Part shown: positions 15,305-24,800 of the stretch, in pieces
Position numbering within the stretch: the stretch's first letter is position 1
How the letters are laid out: every line of letters begins with the position of its first letter
Source of the DNA: Stenotrophomonas maltophilia
Lineage (GTDB): Bacteria; Pseudomonadota; Gammaproteobacteria; Xanthomonadales; Xanthomonadaceae
Length of the DNA stretch: 64,000 bases
Assembly: GCF_004684085.1 (NCBI RefSeq)
Contig: NZ_SRHZ01000048.1
Coordinates: 1-64,000 of the forward strand
Reading direction: 5' to 3'
Position numbers and translations under genes: made by a program
Notes under the pieces: model-generated
Database searches by the model: none
The model's input: only the letters and a program-made list of their open reading frames with translations
What the model was told of the DNA's origin: nothing

Positions 15305-16528
15305 TCAAGCGATGGCGGCCGCCGGCCGGAAACATGCGGCCATCATACGCCACAGCAGGCGCCCTTCTTCGGCCAGGCGCAACACGCGCGCATCCCAATG
15401 CGCCCAGCCGCGTGCCAGCAACGGCGACAACGCCGGCAGCTGTTCGGCGAAACATTCCTCGAACGGTTCATCGTTGCGCCACTCGAAGGCAGCCGCATCG
15501 AGGGCGTGGTCACAGGCGATGCTCTGCGCCACTTCGGCCACCAGGCGCTCGTCCTCGGACAGGATCAGCCCGGCGGAGACTCCCATGTGACCCGCCTGCA
15601 GACGCGCACGCCATTCACCCAGTTCGTCCTCCAGCCGGTAGAACACCTCACCGATCTGGCTGCAGGCGGACAGGCCAAGGCCGATGAAATCACTGCGGTC
15701 GCGGCGCGGCACGCCGGCAAGATCGCAATGGCGCTGGCCATCGCCCGGGCCATGCGGGTTCGGCAGATCGCCACGCTGATAGTGATCGCCACCGATCGGT
15801 TCGTAACCCGCTGCGCGCAGCAGGCGCCAGGCCTGCAGCCAATGGACGGCCGAGGGCTGCTCTGGCAGCGCGCAAGGCGCCGGCAGCAGGATGCGCTCGG
15901 GCGCTTCGGCCAGCACCTCGTGCAGCCGTTCGATGAAGCCGGTGTCCTCGCTGCCGGGCACCCGCAACTGGTAGTACCGCGCGGTGAACCCAGCATCACG
16001 CGCGTGCGCCAGCAGGGTCGGCCCCGGCGCATCGGCACGATCGATCACGTTCAATCGAGTGCAGCCCACCGCACGCAGCTGCGCGGGTGCCAGCGCGCTG
16101 CCCGCATCCAGGCGCACCTCTACCTGGGGCCGCGCCACGGTACGCAGGTGCTGCGGCACCGCATCCAGCAGCTGGCCCAGCTGTGGCGGCGGCAGCGTCT
16201 CGGCCAGCCCCAGCTGCAGCACCATCGCCACCACTTCACGATCTTCAGCCAGCGCGTCGGCCTGTAGCCGCAACGCCAGCAGCAAGGTATCCAGATAGGC
16301 CTGCGGTGGCGCATCGCGTCCGCCGCGGCCTGCCTGGAAGCCGAGCGTCAAGCCACGCGGGATCAGGTGCTCGTTGCTGGCGCGCACGGCAGCGCGCCAG
16401 CCACTTTCGCCAAAGCCGCTACTGAACTGGTCAGCCGGCGGAAACAGCACGTGCCGCGGTTGCCGCAGCAATGCCGCCTGCAGCGCAGTGTCCTCGCTCT
16501 CGTCAACGTGGAAGCTCATGGCAGACAT
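15305..16528 (-). CDS. HemN-like protein lacking the radical-SAM cysteines
   Basis: A 407-residue relative of oxygen-independent coproporphyrinogen III oxidase. The C-terminal two thirds follow HemN (GYEPIGGDHYQ, then DFIGLGLSACSQIG, then EGRLLWRMMAACF). Where HemN carries CxxxCxxC, this protein has RGLTLGFQAGRGG with no cysteine, and the HWGGGTP SAM-binding motif is replaced by MVLQLGLAET. It therefore should not bind the [4Fe-4S] cluster or do radical chemistry. The frame is intact, so it may be a heme- or porphyrin-handling protein. It is upstream of anr, where Pseudomonas has genuine hemN nearby. Two starts (16528 or 16519) are possible. Confidence 0.82.
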   Translation of the reverse strand: MSAMSFHVDESEDTALQAALLRQPRHVLFPPADQFSSGFGESGWRAAVRASNEHLIPRGLTLGFQAGRGGRDAPPQAYLDTLLLALRLQADALAEDREVVAMVLQLGLAETLPPPQLGQLLDAVPQHLRTVARPQVEVRLDAGSALAPAQLRAVGCTRLNVIDRADAPGPTLLAHARDAGFTARYYQLRVPGSEDTGFIERLHEVLAEAPERILLPAPCALPEQPSAVHWLQAWRLLRAAGYEPIGGDHYQRGDLPNPHGPGDGQRHCDLAGVPRRDRSDFIGLGLSACSQIGEVFYRLEDELGEWRARLQAGHMGVSAGLILSEDERLVAEVAQSIACDHALDAAAFEWRNDEPFEECFAEQLPALSPLLARGWAHWDARVLRLAEEGRLLWRMMAACFRPAAAIA

Positions 16529-16554
16529 CTTCGGGCGTTCCTCTTCGCGTGGCC

Positions 16555-16568
16555 CTGATTGAAATCAA
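16555..16568. promoter_or_regulatory. FNR/Anr-type box upstream of the HemN-like/anr genes
   Basis: CTGATTGAAATCAA matches the FNR palindrome at nine of ten positions. It lies 27-40 bp upstream of the HemN-like start, in the 88-bp gap after narK1. It could give anr, and possibly modABC, autoregulated anaerobic expression. The site is close to the start codon, so repression is also possible. Confidence 0.6.
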
Positions 16569-16616
16569 GCGTGGCGCATCTGATGGTTGCTGCCGGCGCT
16601 GGCCGGCAGCCCCCCT

Positions 16617-17948
16617 TCACCCGCCGCGCACCCGCTCGGCGGCGGCCGCATCGATGGCTTCGGGCAGGTCGGTTTCGCGGTCGATCTGCGGGAAGTGGCG
16701 GCGTTCCATGCGGCGGATCGCAAAGTGCATCCACGCCAGGGCAGCCGCCACCAGCACGAACAGCAGCATGAAGCAGCTGCTCCAGATGCCCACCGCATCG
16801 TTCAATGCGCCAAACACGATCGGCAGGATGAAGCCACCCAGACCGCCGATCATGCCGACCACACCGCCCACCGCACCCACGTGCTTCGGGTAATACACCG
16901 GAATGTGCTTGTAGACCGCGGCCTTGCCCAGCGACATGAAGAAGCCCAGCACGAACACCAGCACGGTGAACATCACCAAGCCGATCGCTAGATGGAAGTG
17001 GATCGGGCCATGGATGCCCTTCACCACATACTCGGTATCCGGGTAAGCCAGCAGGAAGGTACAGATGGCCGACACGCCGAAGGTCCAGTACATCACCCGG
17101 CGCGCACCCATCCGGTCCGACATCCAGCCACCGACCACGCGGAACAGGCTGGCCGGGATCGAATAGCACGCCGCCAGCATGCCGGCGTGGCCCACGTCCA
17201 TGCCATAGGCGCCCACCAGGTAGTGCGGCAGCCACAACGCCAGCGCCACGAAGCCGCCGAACACGAAGAAGTAGTACAGCGAGAACCGCCAGACCTGCAG
17301 GTTCTTCAGCGGTGCCATCTGCTCGGCGAACGGTACCGGCTTCACGCCTTCACGGCGGCGCTGCTCCAGCGACGGGTCTTCCTTGCTGAAGAGGAAGAAC
17401 AGCACCGCAGTGACGGCCAGCGCAACTGCCCAGACCTTGGCGACCATGGTCCAGCCGGCCGCCACCATCACCAGCGGCGCCAGCAGCTTGGTCACCGCCG
17501 AACCGATGTTGCCGGCACCGAAGATGCCCAGCGCGGTGCCCTGCTTGCTGGCCGGGAACCACTTGGAGACGTAGGCCACGCCCACCGAGAAGTTGCCGCC
17601 GGCGATGCCCACGCACAGCGCGGCAATCAGGAACTGGGTATAGGTCTGCGCATAGGTCAGCATCCAGGTGGCCACTGCGCCACACAGCATCACCAGCACC
17701 ATCACCTTGCGGCCACCGAACTGGTCGGACCAGATGCCGAGGAAGACGCGACTGACCGAACCGGTCAGCACCGGCGTGGCGATCAACAGGCCGAACTGGG
17801 TGTCATTCAAGCCAAGCTGTTGACTGATCTGGATGCCGATGATCGAAAAGATCATCCACACCGCAAAGCACACAGTAAAGGCGAACGTGCTCAGCCACAG
17901 CGCACGTTGCTGCTGCCCGGCACCGGCGGGGGCAAGGGCCTGGTTCAT
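16617..17948 (-). CDS. narK1: NarK family nitrate/nitrite transporter (NarK1-like)
   Basis: A 443-residue major facilitator protein with about 12 membrane segments. It carries SDQFGGRKVMVL between helices 2 and 3 and the nitrate-signature glycines in GIAGGNFSVGVAYVSKWF. The family moves nitrate in or exchanges nitrate for nitrite across the inner membrane. It differs clearly from the second NarK at 25.7-27.1 kb, and pairs of unlike NarK proteins are common in nar loci. It lies 23 bp after the parvulin gene. Which of the two is the proton symporter cannot be settled here. Confidence 0.9.
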   Translation of the reverse strand: MNQALAPAGAGQQQRALWLSTFAFTVCFAVWMIFSIIGIQISQQLGLNDTQFGLLIATPVLTGSVSRVFLGIWSDQFGGRKVMVLVMLCGAVATWMLTYAQTYTQFLIAALCVGIAGGNFSVGVAYVSKWFPASKQGTALGIFGAGNIGSAVTKLLAPLVMVAAGWTMVAKVWAVALAVTAVLFFLFSKEDPSLEQRRREGVKPVPFAEQMAPLKNLQVWRFSLYYFFVFGGFVALALWLPHYLVGAYGMDVGHAGMLAACYSIPASLFRVVGGWMSDRMGARRVMYWTFGVSAICTFLLAYPDTEYVVKGIHGPIHFHLAIGLVMFTVLVFVLGFFMSLGKAAVYKHIPVYYPKHVGAVGGVVGMIGGLGGFILPIVFGALNDAVGIWSSCFMLLFVLVAAALAWMHFAIRRMERRHFPQIDRETDLPEAIDAAAAERVRGG

Positions 17949-17971
17949 GAATTCTCCTCGTTCAAAGGGGT

Positions 17972-18871
17972 TCAGCCGATATCCGCTTCGGCTTCGATAT
18001 CATCCAGCCCGCGCACCGGGTAGCGTTCCTGCAGCTGCAGCAGGTAGGCCTGTACCTCGCGCTGGCGCACCTGCAGTTCCAGGTAGTCACGCAACTGCGG
18101 CAACACGGCCTCGAACGGCTGCGACTGTCCTTCCTCGCGGGCATCGACGCAGACCACGTGATAGCCCCAGCGCGATTCCACCGGGAAACCGGCCAGGCCC
18201 TCGCGCAGGCGGAACACCTGGCGATCGAACTCCGGCGTGGTCTGCCCGCGCTGCAGCCAACCCAGGTCACCGCCCTCGCTGCTGGATGGGCAGCGTGAAT
18301 GGCGCAGGGCGAAATCGGCGAACAGGTGCGGCGACTCCTTCAGCAGACCGACCAAGCGCTCACCCTCGGTACGTGCGGCGAAGCGTCCGGCCACGTCGTC
18401 GGCCGGCGCGGCCAGCAGGATATGGCGCAGACGCACGCGGTCGGGGGAGCGGAAGCGCTCCGGGTTCTGCTCGAAGTAGCGGCGGCAGTCCTCATCGGTC
18501 GGCACGCGGTCTTCGATCGCGTCTTCCAGCAGCTGCTGGATCAGCACTTCCTCGTCGCTTACCCGGTTGCCGTCCGGCGCTTGCAGGCCCAACCGCTGCG
18601 CTTCCAGGCGCAGCAACTCGCGTACCACCAGAGCACGTGCCGCCTCGGCCCGTGACTGTTCCGGGCGCATCGCACGGTGGTGCTGCATCTCGCGGGCGAT
18701 GTCGGCCTCGCTGATCGCGGTCTCGTCCACGAACAGCCGGCAGGGTGCCGGCTGCCCGAGCGAGCGCGGCCCCTGCGCCGCCGCGTCATGGTGGTGCGAA
18801 TGCGCCTCGGCGGGAACCGGTGCGGCGGAGTCGATCACGGTGATCGGCAGGAACTTCGGCAGGCTGCCCAT
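17972..18871 (-). CDS. parvulin-type peptidyl-prolyl isomerase of the nar operon
   Basis: A 299-residue protein with an alpha-helical N-terminal half and a PpiC/parvulin rotamase domain from about residue 145: RLRHILLAA, FADFALRHSRCPSS, GGDLGWLQRGQ and WGYHVVCVD are the diagnostic strands. A short histidine-rich piece (AHSHHHDAA) lies near residue 25. There is no clear signal peptide, so it is probably cytoplasmic. It starts 3 bp after narI and precedes narK1. Parvulins of this NifM-like type are known in nar operons of Pseudomonas and may aid maturation of the reductase. Confidence 0.88.
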   Translation of the reverse strand: MGSLPKFLPITVIDSAAPVPAEAHSHHHDAAAQGPRSLGQPAPCRLFVDETAISEADIAREMQHHRAMRPEQSRAEAARALVVRELLRLEAQRLGLQAPDGNRVSDEEVLIQQLLEDAIEDRVPTDEDCRRYFEQNPERFRSPDRVRLRHILLAAPADDVAGRFAARTEGERLVGLLKESPHLFADFALRHSRCPSSSEGGDLGWLQRGQTTPEFDRQVFRLREGLAGFPVESRWGYHVVCVDAREEGQSQPFEAVLPQLRDYLELQVRQREVQAYLLQLQERYPVRGLDDIEAEADIG

Positions 18872-18874
18872 GGC

Positions 18875-19582
18875 TTACTCCCGCGGCCCGTAACGCAGCG
18901 TGGCCTGGCGGCGGCGCACCACCTGGTACGGCCTCCACAGGTAGCTGATCGGAATGCTCCACACGTGCACCAGGCGGGTGAACGGCGCGATCAGGAACAG
19001 GGTCAGGCCCAGGAAGATATGCATCTTGTAGACCCAGCTGACGCCCTCGATGTAATCAGCGGCACCGGCACGGAAGGTCACGATGTGCTGCGCCCACTCG
19101 GCCAGCTGCACCATCACCCCACCGTCCAGGTGGCCGGACGACACCCGGATGCTGTACAGGCCCAGGCACAGCTGGGCGAACAGCAGCACCAGCACCAGGG
19201 TGTCACCGAAGCTGCCGGTAGCCCGAACACGCGCATTGAACAGGCGGCGTACCAGCAGGATGCTGATGCCGATGAAGCACAGTGCGCCGAACACACCACC
19301 GACCACCATCGCCAGCATCTGCTTCTGCGACGAAGTGATGAAGTGCTCGTACACCGCGTGCGGGGTCAGCAGGCCGACCAGATGGCCACCGAGGATGGCC
19401 AGGATGCCGATGTGGAAGCAGTTGCTGCCGATCCGCATGCCCTTGTCCGACAGCATCTGGCTGGAGCCGGTGCGCCAGGTGTACATGGCCTTGTCATAGC
19501 GGGCCCAGCTGCCGATCAGCAGCACCGCCACGGCGATGTACGGGTAGTACTGGAAGGCGAATTGATGCAGGGAGTAACTCAT
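18875..19582 (-). CDS. narI: respiratory nitrate reductase gamma subunit
   Basis: A 235-residue cytochrome b subunit with about five membrane segments. It anchors NarGH and passes quinol electrons through two haems. Conserved pieces include FQYYPYIAVAVLLIGSWARY at the start, GSNCFHIGILAILGGHLVGL with haem-ligand histidines, and IAPFTRLVHVWSIP near the end. It overlaps narJ by four bases. Length is normal. Confidence 0.95.
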   Translation of the reverse strand: MSYSLHQFAFQYYPYIAVAVLLIGSWARYDKAMYTWRTGSSQMLSDKGMRIGSNCFHIGILAILGGHLVGLLTPHAVYEHFITSSQKQMLAMVVGGVFGALCFIGISILLVRRLFNARVRATGSFGDTLVLVLLFAQLCLGLYSIRVSSGHLDGGVMVQLAEWAQHIVTFRAGAADYIEGVSWVYKMHIFLGLTLFLIAPFTRLVHVWSIPISYLWRPYQVVRRRQATLRYGPRE

Positions 19583-20262
19583 GGCTGGACCTCTCGATGC
19601 GAAGGACGGGCCGGCGAACGCGTCGGTGGCTTGCAGTCTTCAGAGGGTGCTTCGGCGCCGAAACGCACCGCCTCCTCCTCCCACAGCTTGTCCATCGCCT
19701 CGGCCGTATCGTCGCGGGGTTCTTCACTTGCGCGTTGCCGCAGCGCTTCCAGGTTCACCTTGCCGTCGCCGGCCTCCACCAGGATCTCCAGCAGCGGCAC
19801 ATGCGGCAGCTCACGTTCGGCCGCACGCGCGGCCAGCATGCCGGCGATGTGGCCGATGTGGTGCAGCCACTCACGCGCTTCGGTTTCCGGGCGGTGGGCC
19901 AGGAACTCCAGCAGCAGCGGCAGGTAGTCCGGCAGCTCGCGCGCGTCCAGCTCAAAGCCGTGCTTGCGATAGGTTTCCACCAGATCGACCATGGCCTGGC
20001 CGCGGTCGCGCGATTCGCCGTGGATGTGTTCAAACAGCAACAGGCTCATCGAACGGCCACGGTCGAAGGTCGCCAGCCACGCCGCCTGCGCATCCAGCGG
20101 GTCGGTATCCAGCAGCTGCTGCACGAAACCGCGCAACTGCTTCCGCCGCGTCGGCGTCAGCGCAACCTCGTCGCATGCCGCCAGCAGTTCCCCGCCGTGC
20201 TGCCACAGTTCTTCGCGCGGGTAATCCAGCAACACGCCCACCAGTTTCAGAACGCTCATCAC
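19579..20262 (-). CDS. narJ: nitrate reductase assembly chaperone
   Basis: A 227-residue cytoplasmic chaperone of the TorD/NarJ family. LVGVLLDYPREELW at the N-terminus and HIHGESRDRGQAMVDLVETY around residue 90 are the usual NarJ marks. It holds NarG open for molybdenum cofactor and Fe-S insertion before membrane docking. The C-terminal 30 residues are charged and proline-rich. It overlaps narH and narI by four bases each. Confidence 0.94.
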   Translation of the reverse strand: MMSVLKLVGVLLDYPREELWQHGGELLAACDEVALTPTRRKQLRGFVQQLLDTDPLDAQAAWLATFDRGRSMSLLLFEHIHGESRDRGQAMVDLVETYRKHGFELDARELPDYLPLLLEFLAHRPETEAREWLHHIGHIAGMLAARAAERELPHVPLLEILVEAGDGKVNLEALRQRASEEPRDDTAEAMDKLWEEEAVRFGAEAPSEDCKPPTRSPARPSHREVQP

Positions 20263-21806
20263 ACCACCTCCTTGCGGCGGTGGTTCGGCCCCTTGTCCAC
20301 CACGAAGGTGGTGCTCTTGCGCTGGCCGAACAGGTCGGCCGGGCTGTCACCATTGCAGCCGTTGCCGAAGGTGAAGCCGCATCCGCCGCGCTCGCCGAAG
20401 GCGTCGTTGGCGTACTCGCGGTGGCCGGTGGGAATCACGAAACGGTCCTCGTAGTTGGCAATGGCCAGGTAGCGGTACATCTCTTCCACCTGGGCGATGC
20501 TCAGCCCGGTCTGTTCCAGCACGGCGGTGTCTTCCACGCCGTCCACGTTCTTGGCCCGGCGCCAGGCACGCATCGCCATCAGCCGCTCCAGCGCGCGTAC
20601 CACCGGTGCCTCGTCACCGGCGGTAAGCAGGTTGGCCAGGTAGCGCATCGGAATGCGCAGCGACGCCACGTCCGGCAGCTCGCCGCTCATGCCCACGCGG
20701 CCACGCTCGGCGGCGGACTGGATCGGCGACAGCGGCGGCACGTACCAGACCATCGGCAGCGTGCGGTATTCCGGGTGCAGCGGCAGCGCCAGCTTCCAGT
20801 CGATCGCCAGCTTGTACACCGGCGACTGCTTGGCAGACTCCAGCCAGCTGTCCGGGATGCCTTCCTTGCGCGCGGCGGCGATCACCGCCGGATCGTTCGG
20901 GTCCAGGAAGATATCCAGGTGGGCCTGGTACAGGTCCTTCTCGGCGGCTACCGAAGCGGCCTCGGCGATGCGGTCAGCGTCGTACAGCATCACGCCCAGG
21001 TAGCGGATGCGGCCCACGCAGGTTTCCGAGCACACGGTCGGCTCACCCATCTCGATGCGCGGGTAGCAGAAGATGCACTTCTCCGACTTGCCGCTCTTCC
21101 AGTTGTAGTAAATCTTCTTGTACGGACAGGCCGACACGCACATGCGCCAGCCGCGGCACTTGTCCTGGTCGATCAGCACGATGCCATCTTCCTCGCGCTT
21201 ATAGATCGCACCCGAGGGGCACGCCGACACGCACGCCGGGTTCAGGCAGTGCTCGCACAGGCGCGGCAGGTACATCATGAACGTTTTCTCGAAGGCGCCG
21301 TAGATCTCCTTCTGCACCTGGTCGAAGTTGTAGTCGCGCGAGCGCTTGCTGAACTCCGACCCCAGGATCTCCTCCCAGTTCGGACCCCACTCGATCTTCT
21401 GCATGCGCTCGCCACTGATCAGCGAACGCGGGCGCGCGGTCGGCTGGTGCTGGCTGTCCTTGGCGGTATGCAGGTTCTGGTAGTCGAAATCGAACGGCTC
21501 GTAGTAGTCGTCAATCTGCGGCAGGTCCGGGTTGGCGAAGATCTTGGCAAGCATCCGCCAGCGGCCACCGGCGCGCGGCACCAGCTTGCCGCTGCCGGTG
21601 CGCACCCAGCCACCGTTCCACTTTTCCTGGTTTTCCCATTCCTTCGGGTAGCCGATGCCCGGCTTGGTTTCCACGTTGTTGAACCAGGCGTACTCGACGC
21701 CCTCGCGCGAGGTCCAGACGTTCTTGCAGGTGATCGAGCAGGTATGGCAGCCGATGCACTTGTCCAGGTTCAGCACCATCGCGATCTGTGCACGGACCTT
21801 CATCAC
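20259..21806 (-). CDS. narH: respiratory nitrate reductase beta subunit
   Basis: A 515-residue iron-sulfur subunit carrying electrons from NarI to NarG. Four cysteine groups are visible: CIGCHTCSITCKNVW near residue 20, CEHCLNPACVSACPSGA, CRGWRMCVSACPYKK with Trp in place of a cysteine (the usual 3Fe-4S arrangement), and CIFCYPRIEMGEPTVCSETC. The order and number are those of NarH. It overlaps narG and narJ by four bases. Nothing unusual is seen. Confidence 0.96.
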   Translation of the reverse strand: MMKVRAQIAMVLNLDKCIGCHTCSITCKNVWTSREGVEYAWFNNVETKPGIGYPKEWENQEKWNGGWVRTGSGKLVPRAGGRWRMLAKIFANPDLPQIDDYYEPFDFDYQNLHTAKDSQHQPTARPRSLISGERMQKIEWGPNWEEILGSEFSKRSRDYNFDQVQKEIYGAFEKTFMMYLPRLCEHCLNPACVSACPSGAIYKREEDGIVLIDQDKCRGWRMCVSACPYKKIYYNWKSGKSEKCIFCYPRIEMGEPTVCSETCVGRIRYLGVMLYDADRIAEAASVAAEKDLYQAHLDIFLDPNDPAVIAAARKEGIPDSWLESAKQSPVYKLAIDWKLALPLHPEYRTLPMVWYVPPLSPIQSAAERGRVGMSGELPDVASLRIPMRYLANLLTAGDEAPVVRALERLMAMRAWRRAKNVDGVEDTAVLEQTGLSIAQVEEMYRYLAIANYEDRFVIPTGHREYANDAFGERGGCGFTFGNGCNGDSPADLFGQRKSTTFVVDKGPNHRRKEVV

Positions 21807-24800
21807 ACCACCTCCTTGGCGGCGGCCGGTACGGCCTCGCCGGTCGCTCCTGCGCGTCCTGCGCCCGCGACACTCGAACTTCCCTGTTCATCGTCCAGCC
21901 AATCGATCTTGTCCATCTTGCGCACGATCACGAATTCATCGCGGTTGGTTCCGCAGGTGCCGTAGTAGTTGAAGCCATAGGCCAGCTGCGCGTAGCCGCC
22001 GATCATGTGGGTGGGCTTGAGCACGATGCGGGTCACCGAGTTGTGGATGCCGCCGCGGGTCCCGGAAATCTCCGAGCCCGGCACGTTGATGATGCGTTCC
22101 TGGGCGTGGTACATCATTGCCATGCCCGGCATCACGCGCTGGCTGACCACCGCACGCGCGGCAATCGCACCGTTGACGTTGAACAGCTCGATCCAGTCGT
22201 TGTCGACAATACCGGCACTGCGCGCGTCGTCCTCACTGATCCACACGATCGGGCCGCCACGCGACAGCGTCTGCATGATCAGGTTGTCGCTGTAGGTGCT
22301 GTGGATGCCCCACTTCTGGTGCGGGGTGATCCAGTTCAGCACGATCTCCTTGTTGCCGTTCGAGCGCTGGTTCAACAGCGGCTCGATGGTGCGGGTGTTG
22401 ACCGGCGGGCGGTAGCTCATGAAGGCCTCGCCGAAATCGATCATCCACTCGTGGTCCTGGTAGAACTGCTGGCGGCCGGTAATCGTGCGCCACGGAATCA
22501 GCTCGTGCACATTGGTGTAGCAGGCGTTGTAGCTGACGTTGTCGTCTTCCAGGCCCGACCAGATCGGCGAAGAGATGATCTTGCGCGGCTGCGCCTGGAT
22601 GTCACGGAAGCGGATCGCCTCGTGTTCCTTGCCCACCGCCAGATGCGTATGCTCGCGGCCGGTGAACGTGCCCAGCGATTCCCATGCCTTCACCGCCACA
22701 TGGCCGTTGGTTTCCGGGGCCAGGTGCAGGATCACCTCGGCCGCATCGATGGCCGTGGCGATCGCCGGGCGACCCTGGCTTACGCCTTCTTCGTGCACGG
22801 TGTGGTTCAACTTGCCGAGGAATTCCACCTCGTGCTTCGTGTCCCAGTTCATGCCCTTGCCGCCGTTGCCCTGCTTGTCCAGCAGCGGGCCCAACGAGGT
22901 GAACTTGCGGTACAGGTTCGGGTAGTCGCGCTCCACCACCGTCATCGACGGCATGGTGTGGCCGGGGATGGCCTCGCACTCGCCCTTCTTCCAGTCGGCC
23001 ACGCCGAACGGCATGCCCAGTTCGTTGGCGGTGTCGTGCAGGGTCGGCACCAGCACCAGATCCTTTTCCACGCCCAGCACGCCGGGCGCCATCTCGCTTA
23101 CGGTGCGGGCCACTTCCTTGAAGATGTCCCAGTCGCTGCGCGATTCCCAGGCCGGGTCCACCGCCTTCGAAAGCGGGTGGATGAACGGATGCATGTCCGA
23201 GGTGTTGAGGTCGTCCTTCTCGTACCACGTGGCGGTGGGCAGCACGATGTCCGAGTACAGCGCGGTGGTGCACATGCGGAAGTCCAGCGTCACCAGCAGG
23301 TCCAGCTTGCCTTCCGGCGCCTCGTCGTGCCACTTCACTTCCTGCGGCTTCACCGCCCCCATCTCGCCCAGGTCCTTGCCCTGCAGGCCATGGCGGGTGC
23401 CCAGCAGATGCCGCAGCATGTACTCGTGGCCCTTGCCGGAAGAACCCAGCAGGTTCGAGCGCCAGATGAACATCATGCGCGGGTGGTTCTGGCTGGCATC
23501 AGGGTCGGCAAAGGCAAAGTCCAGCGAGCCGTCCTTGAACTTGCCCAGCGCGTAGTCGGCCGGGGCCACGCCGGCCGCTTCGGCTTCGCGCACCAGCTGC
23601 AGCGGGTTGCGGTCCAGCTGCGGCGCACTCGGCAACCAACCCATGCGCACCGCGCGCAGGTTCAGGTCGGCCAGGCTGCCGCTGTACTTGCTGGCATCAG
23701 CCAGCGGTGACAACAGTTCATCCACCTGCAGCTTCTCGTAACGCCACTGCCCCGTGTTGAAGTAGAAGAACGAGGTACCGTTCATGTGGCGCGGCGGCTT
23801 GCTCCAGTCCAGGCCGAACGCCAGCGGCTGCCAACCGGTCTGCGGGCGCAGCTTTTCCTGGCCCACGTAATGCGCCCAGCCGCCACCGGTCTGACCCACG
23901 CAACCGCACATGATCAGCATGTTGATCAGGCCGCGGTAGTTCATGTCGTTGTGGAACCAGTGGTTCATGCCCGCGCCGACGATGATCATCGAACGGCCGT
24001 GTGTCTTGTCGGCGGTCCGCGCGAACTCGCGGGCGATCTCGATCACCTCGCCACGCGGCACGCCGGTGATGCGTTCCTGCCAGGCGGGTGTGCCCGGCAC
24101 GTTCTCATCGAAGCTCGTGGCGACATTGGCACCACCAAAACCGCGATCGACACCATACTGGGCCAGCAGCAGGTCATAGACCGTGGCCACCAGCGTCTCG
24201 CCGCCGTCGGCCGTGGCCAGCCGGCGCACCGGAATGTTGCGGTCCAGTACTTCTTCGGCCGGCGCGGCGGTCCAGCCATCGCTTTCAATGCCACCGAAGT
24301 AGGGGAAGCTCACCGCTTCGATGCCGTCGTTGGCGTCGGATAAGCTCAGGCGCAGGCGTGTATCTGCGCCATTGCTGGCCTTCTCTTCGATGTTCCAGCG
24401 ACCTTTCTCTCCCCAGCGGAAACCAATCGAGCCGTTGGGCACCACGATCTGGCCGCTGGTCTCGTCATAGGCCAGGGTCTTCCAGTCGGGATTGTTGGCT
24501 TCACCCAGCCCGCCCAGCTCACTGGCGCGCAGGAAGCGGCCGGCCACCAGGCGGCCGTCAGCGCGACGCTCAAGCCGCACCAGCATCGGCATGTCTGAAT
24601 ACTTGCGGCAGTAGTCCTGGAAGTACTGCGAGGGCGAATCGACATGGAACTCGCGCAGGATCACATGGCCGAACGCAAAGGCCAGCGCCGCGTCGGTGCC
24701 CTGCTTGGGGTGCAGCCAGTGGTCGGTCAGCTTGGCCAGCTCGGAATAATCCGGGCAGATCGCTACCGTCTTGGTGCCGTTGTAGCGCGCCTCGGTGAAG

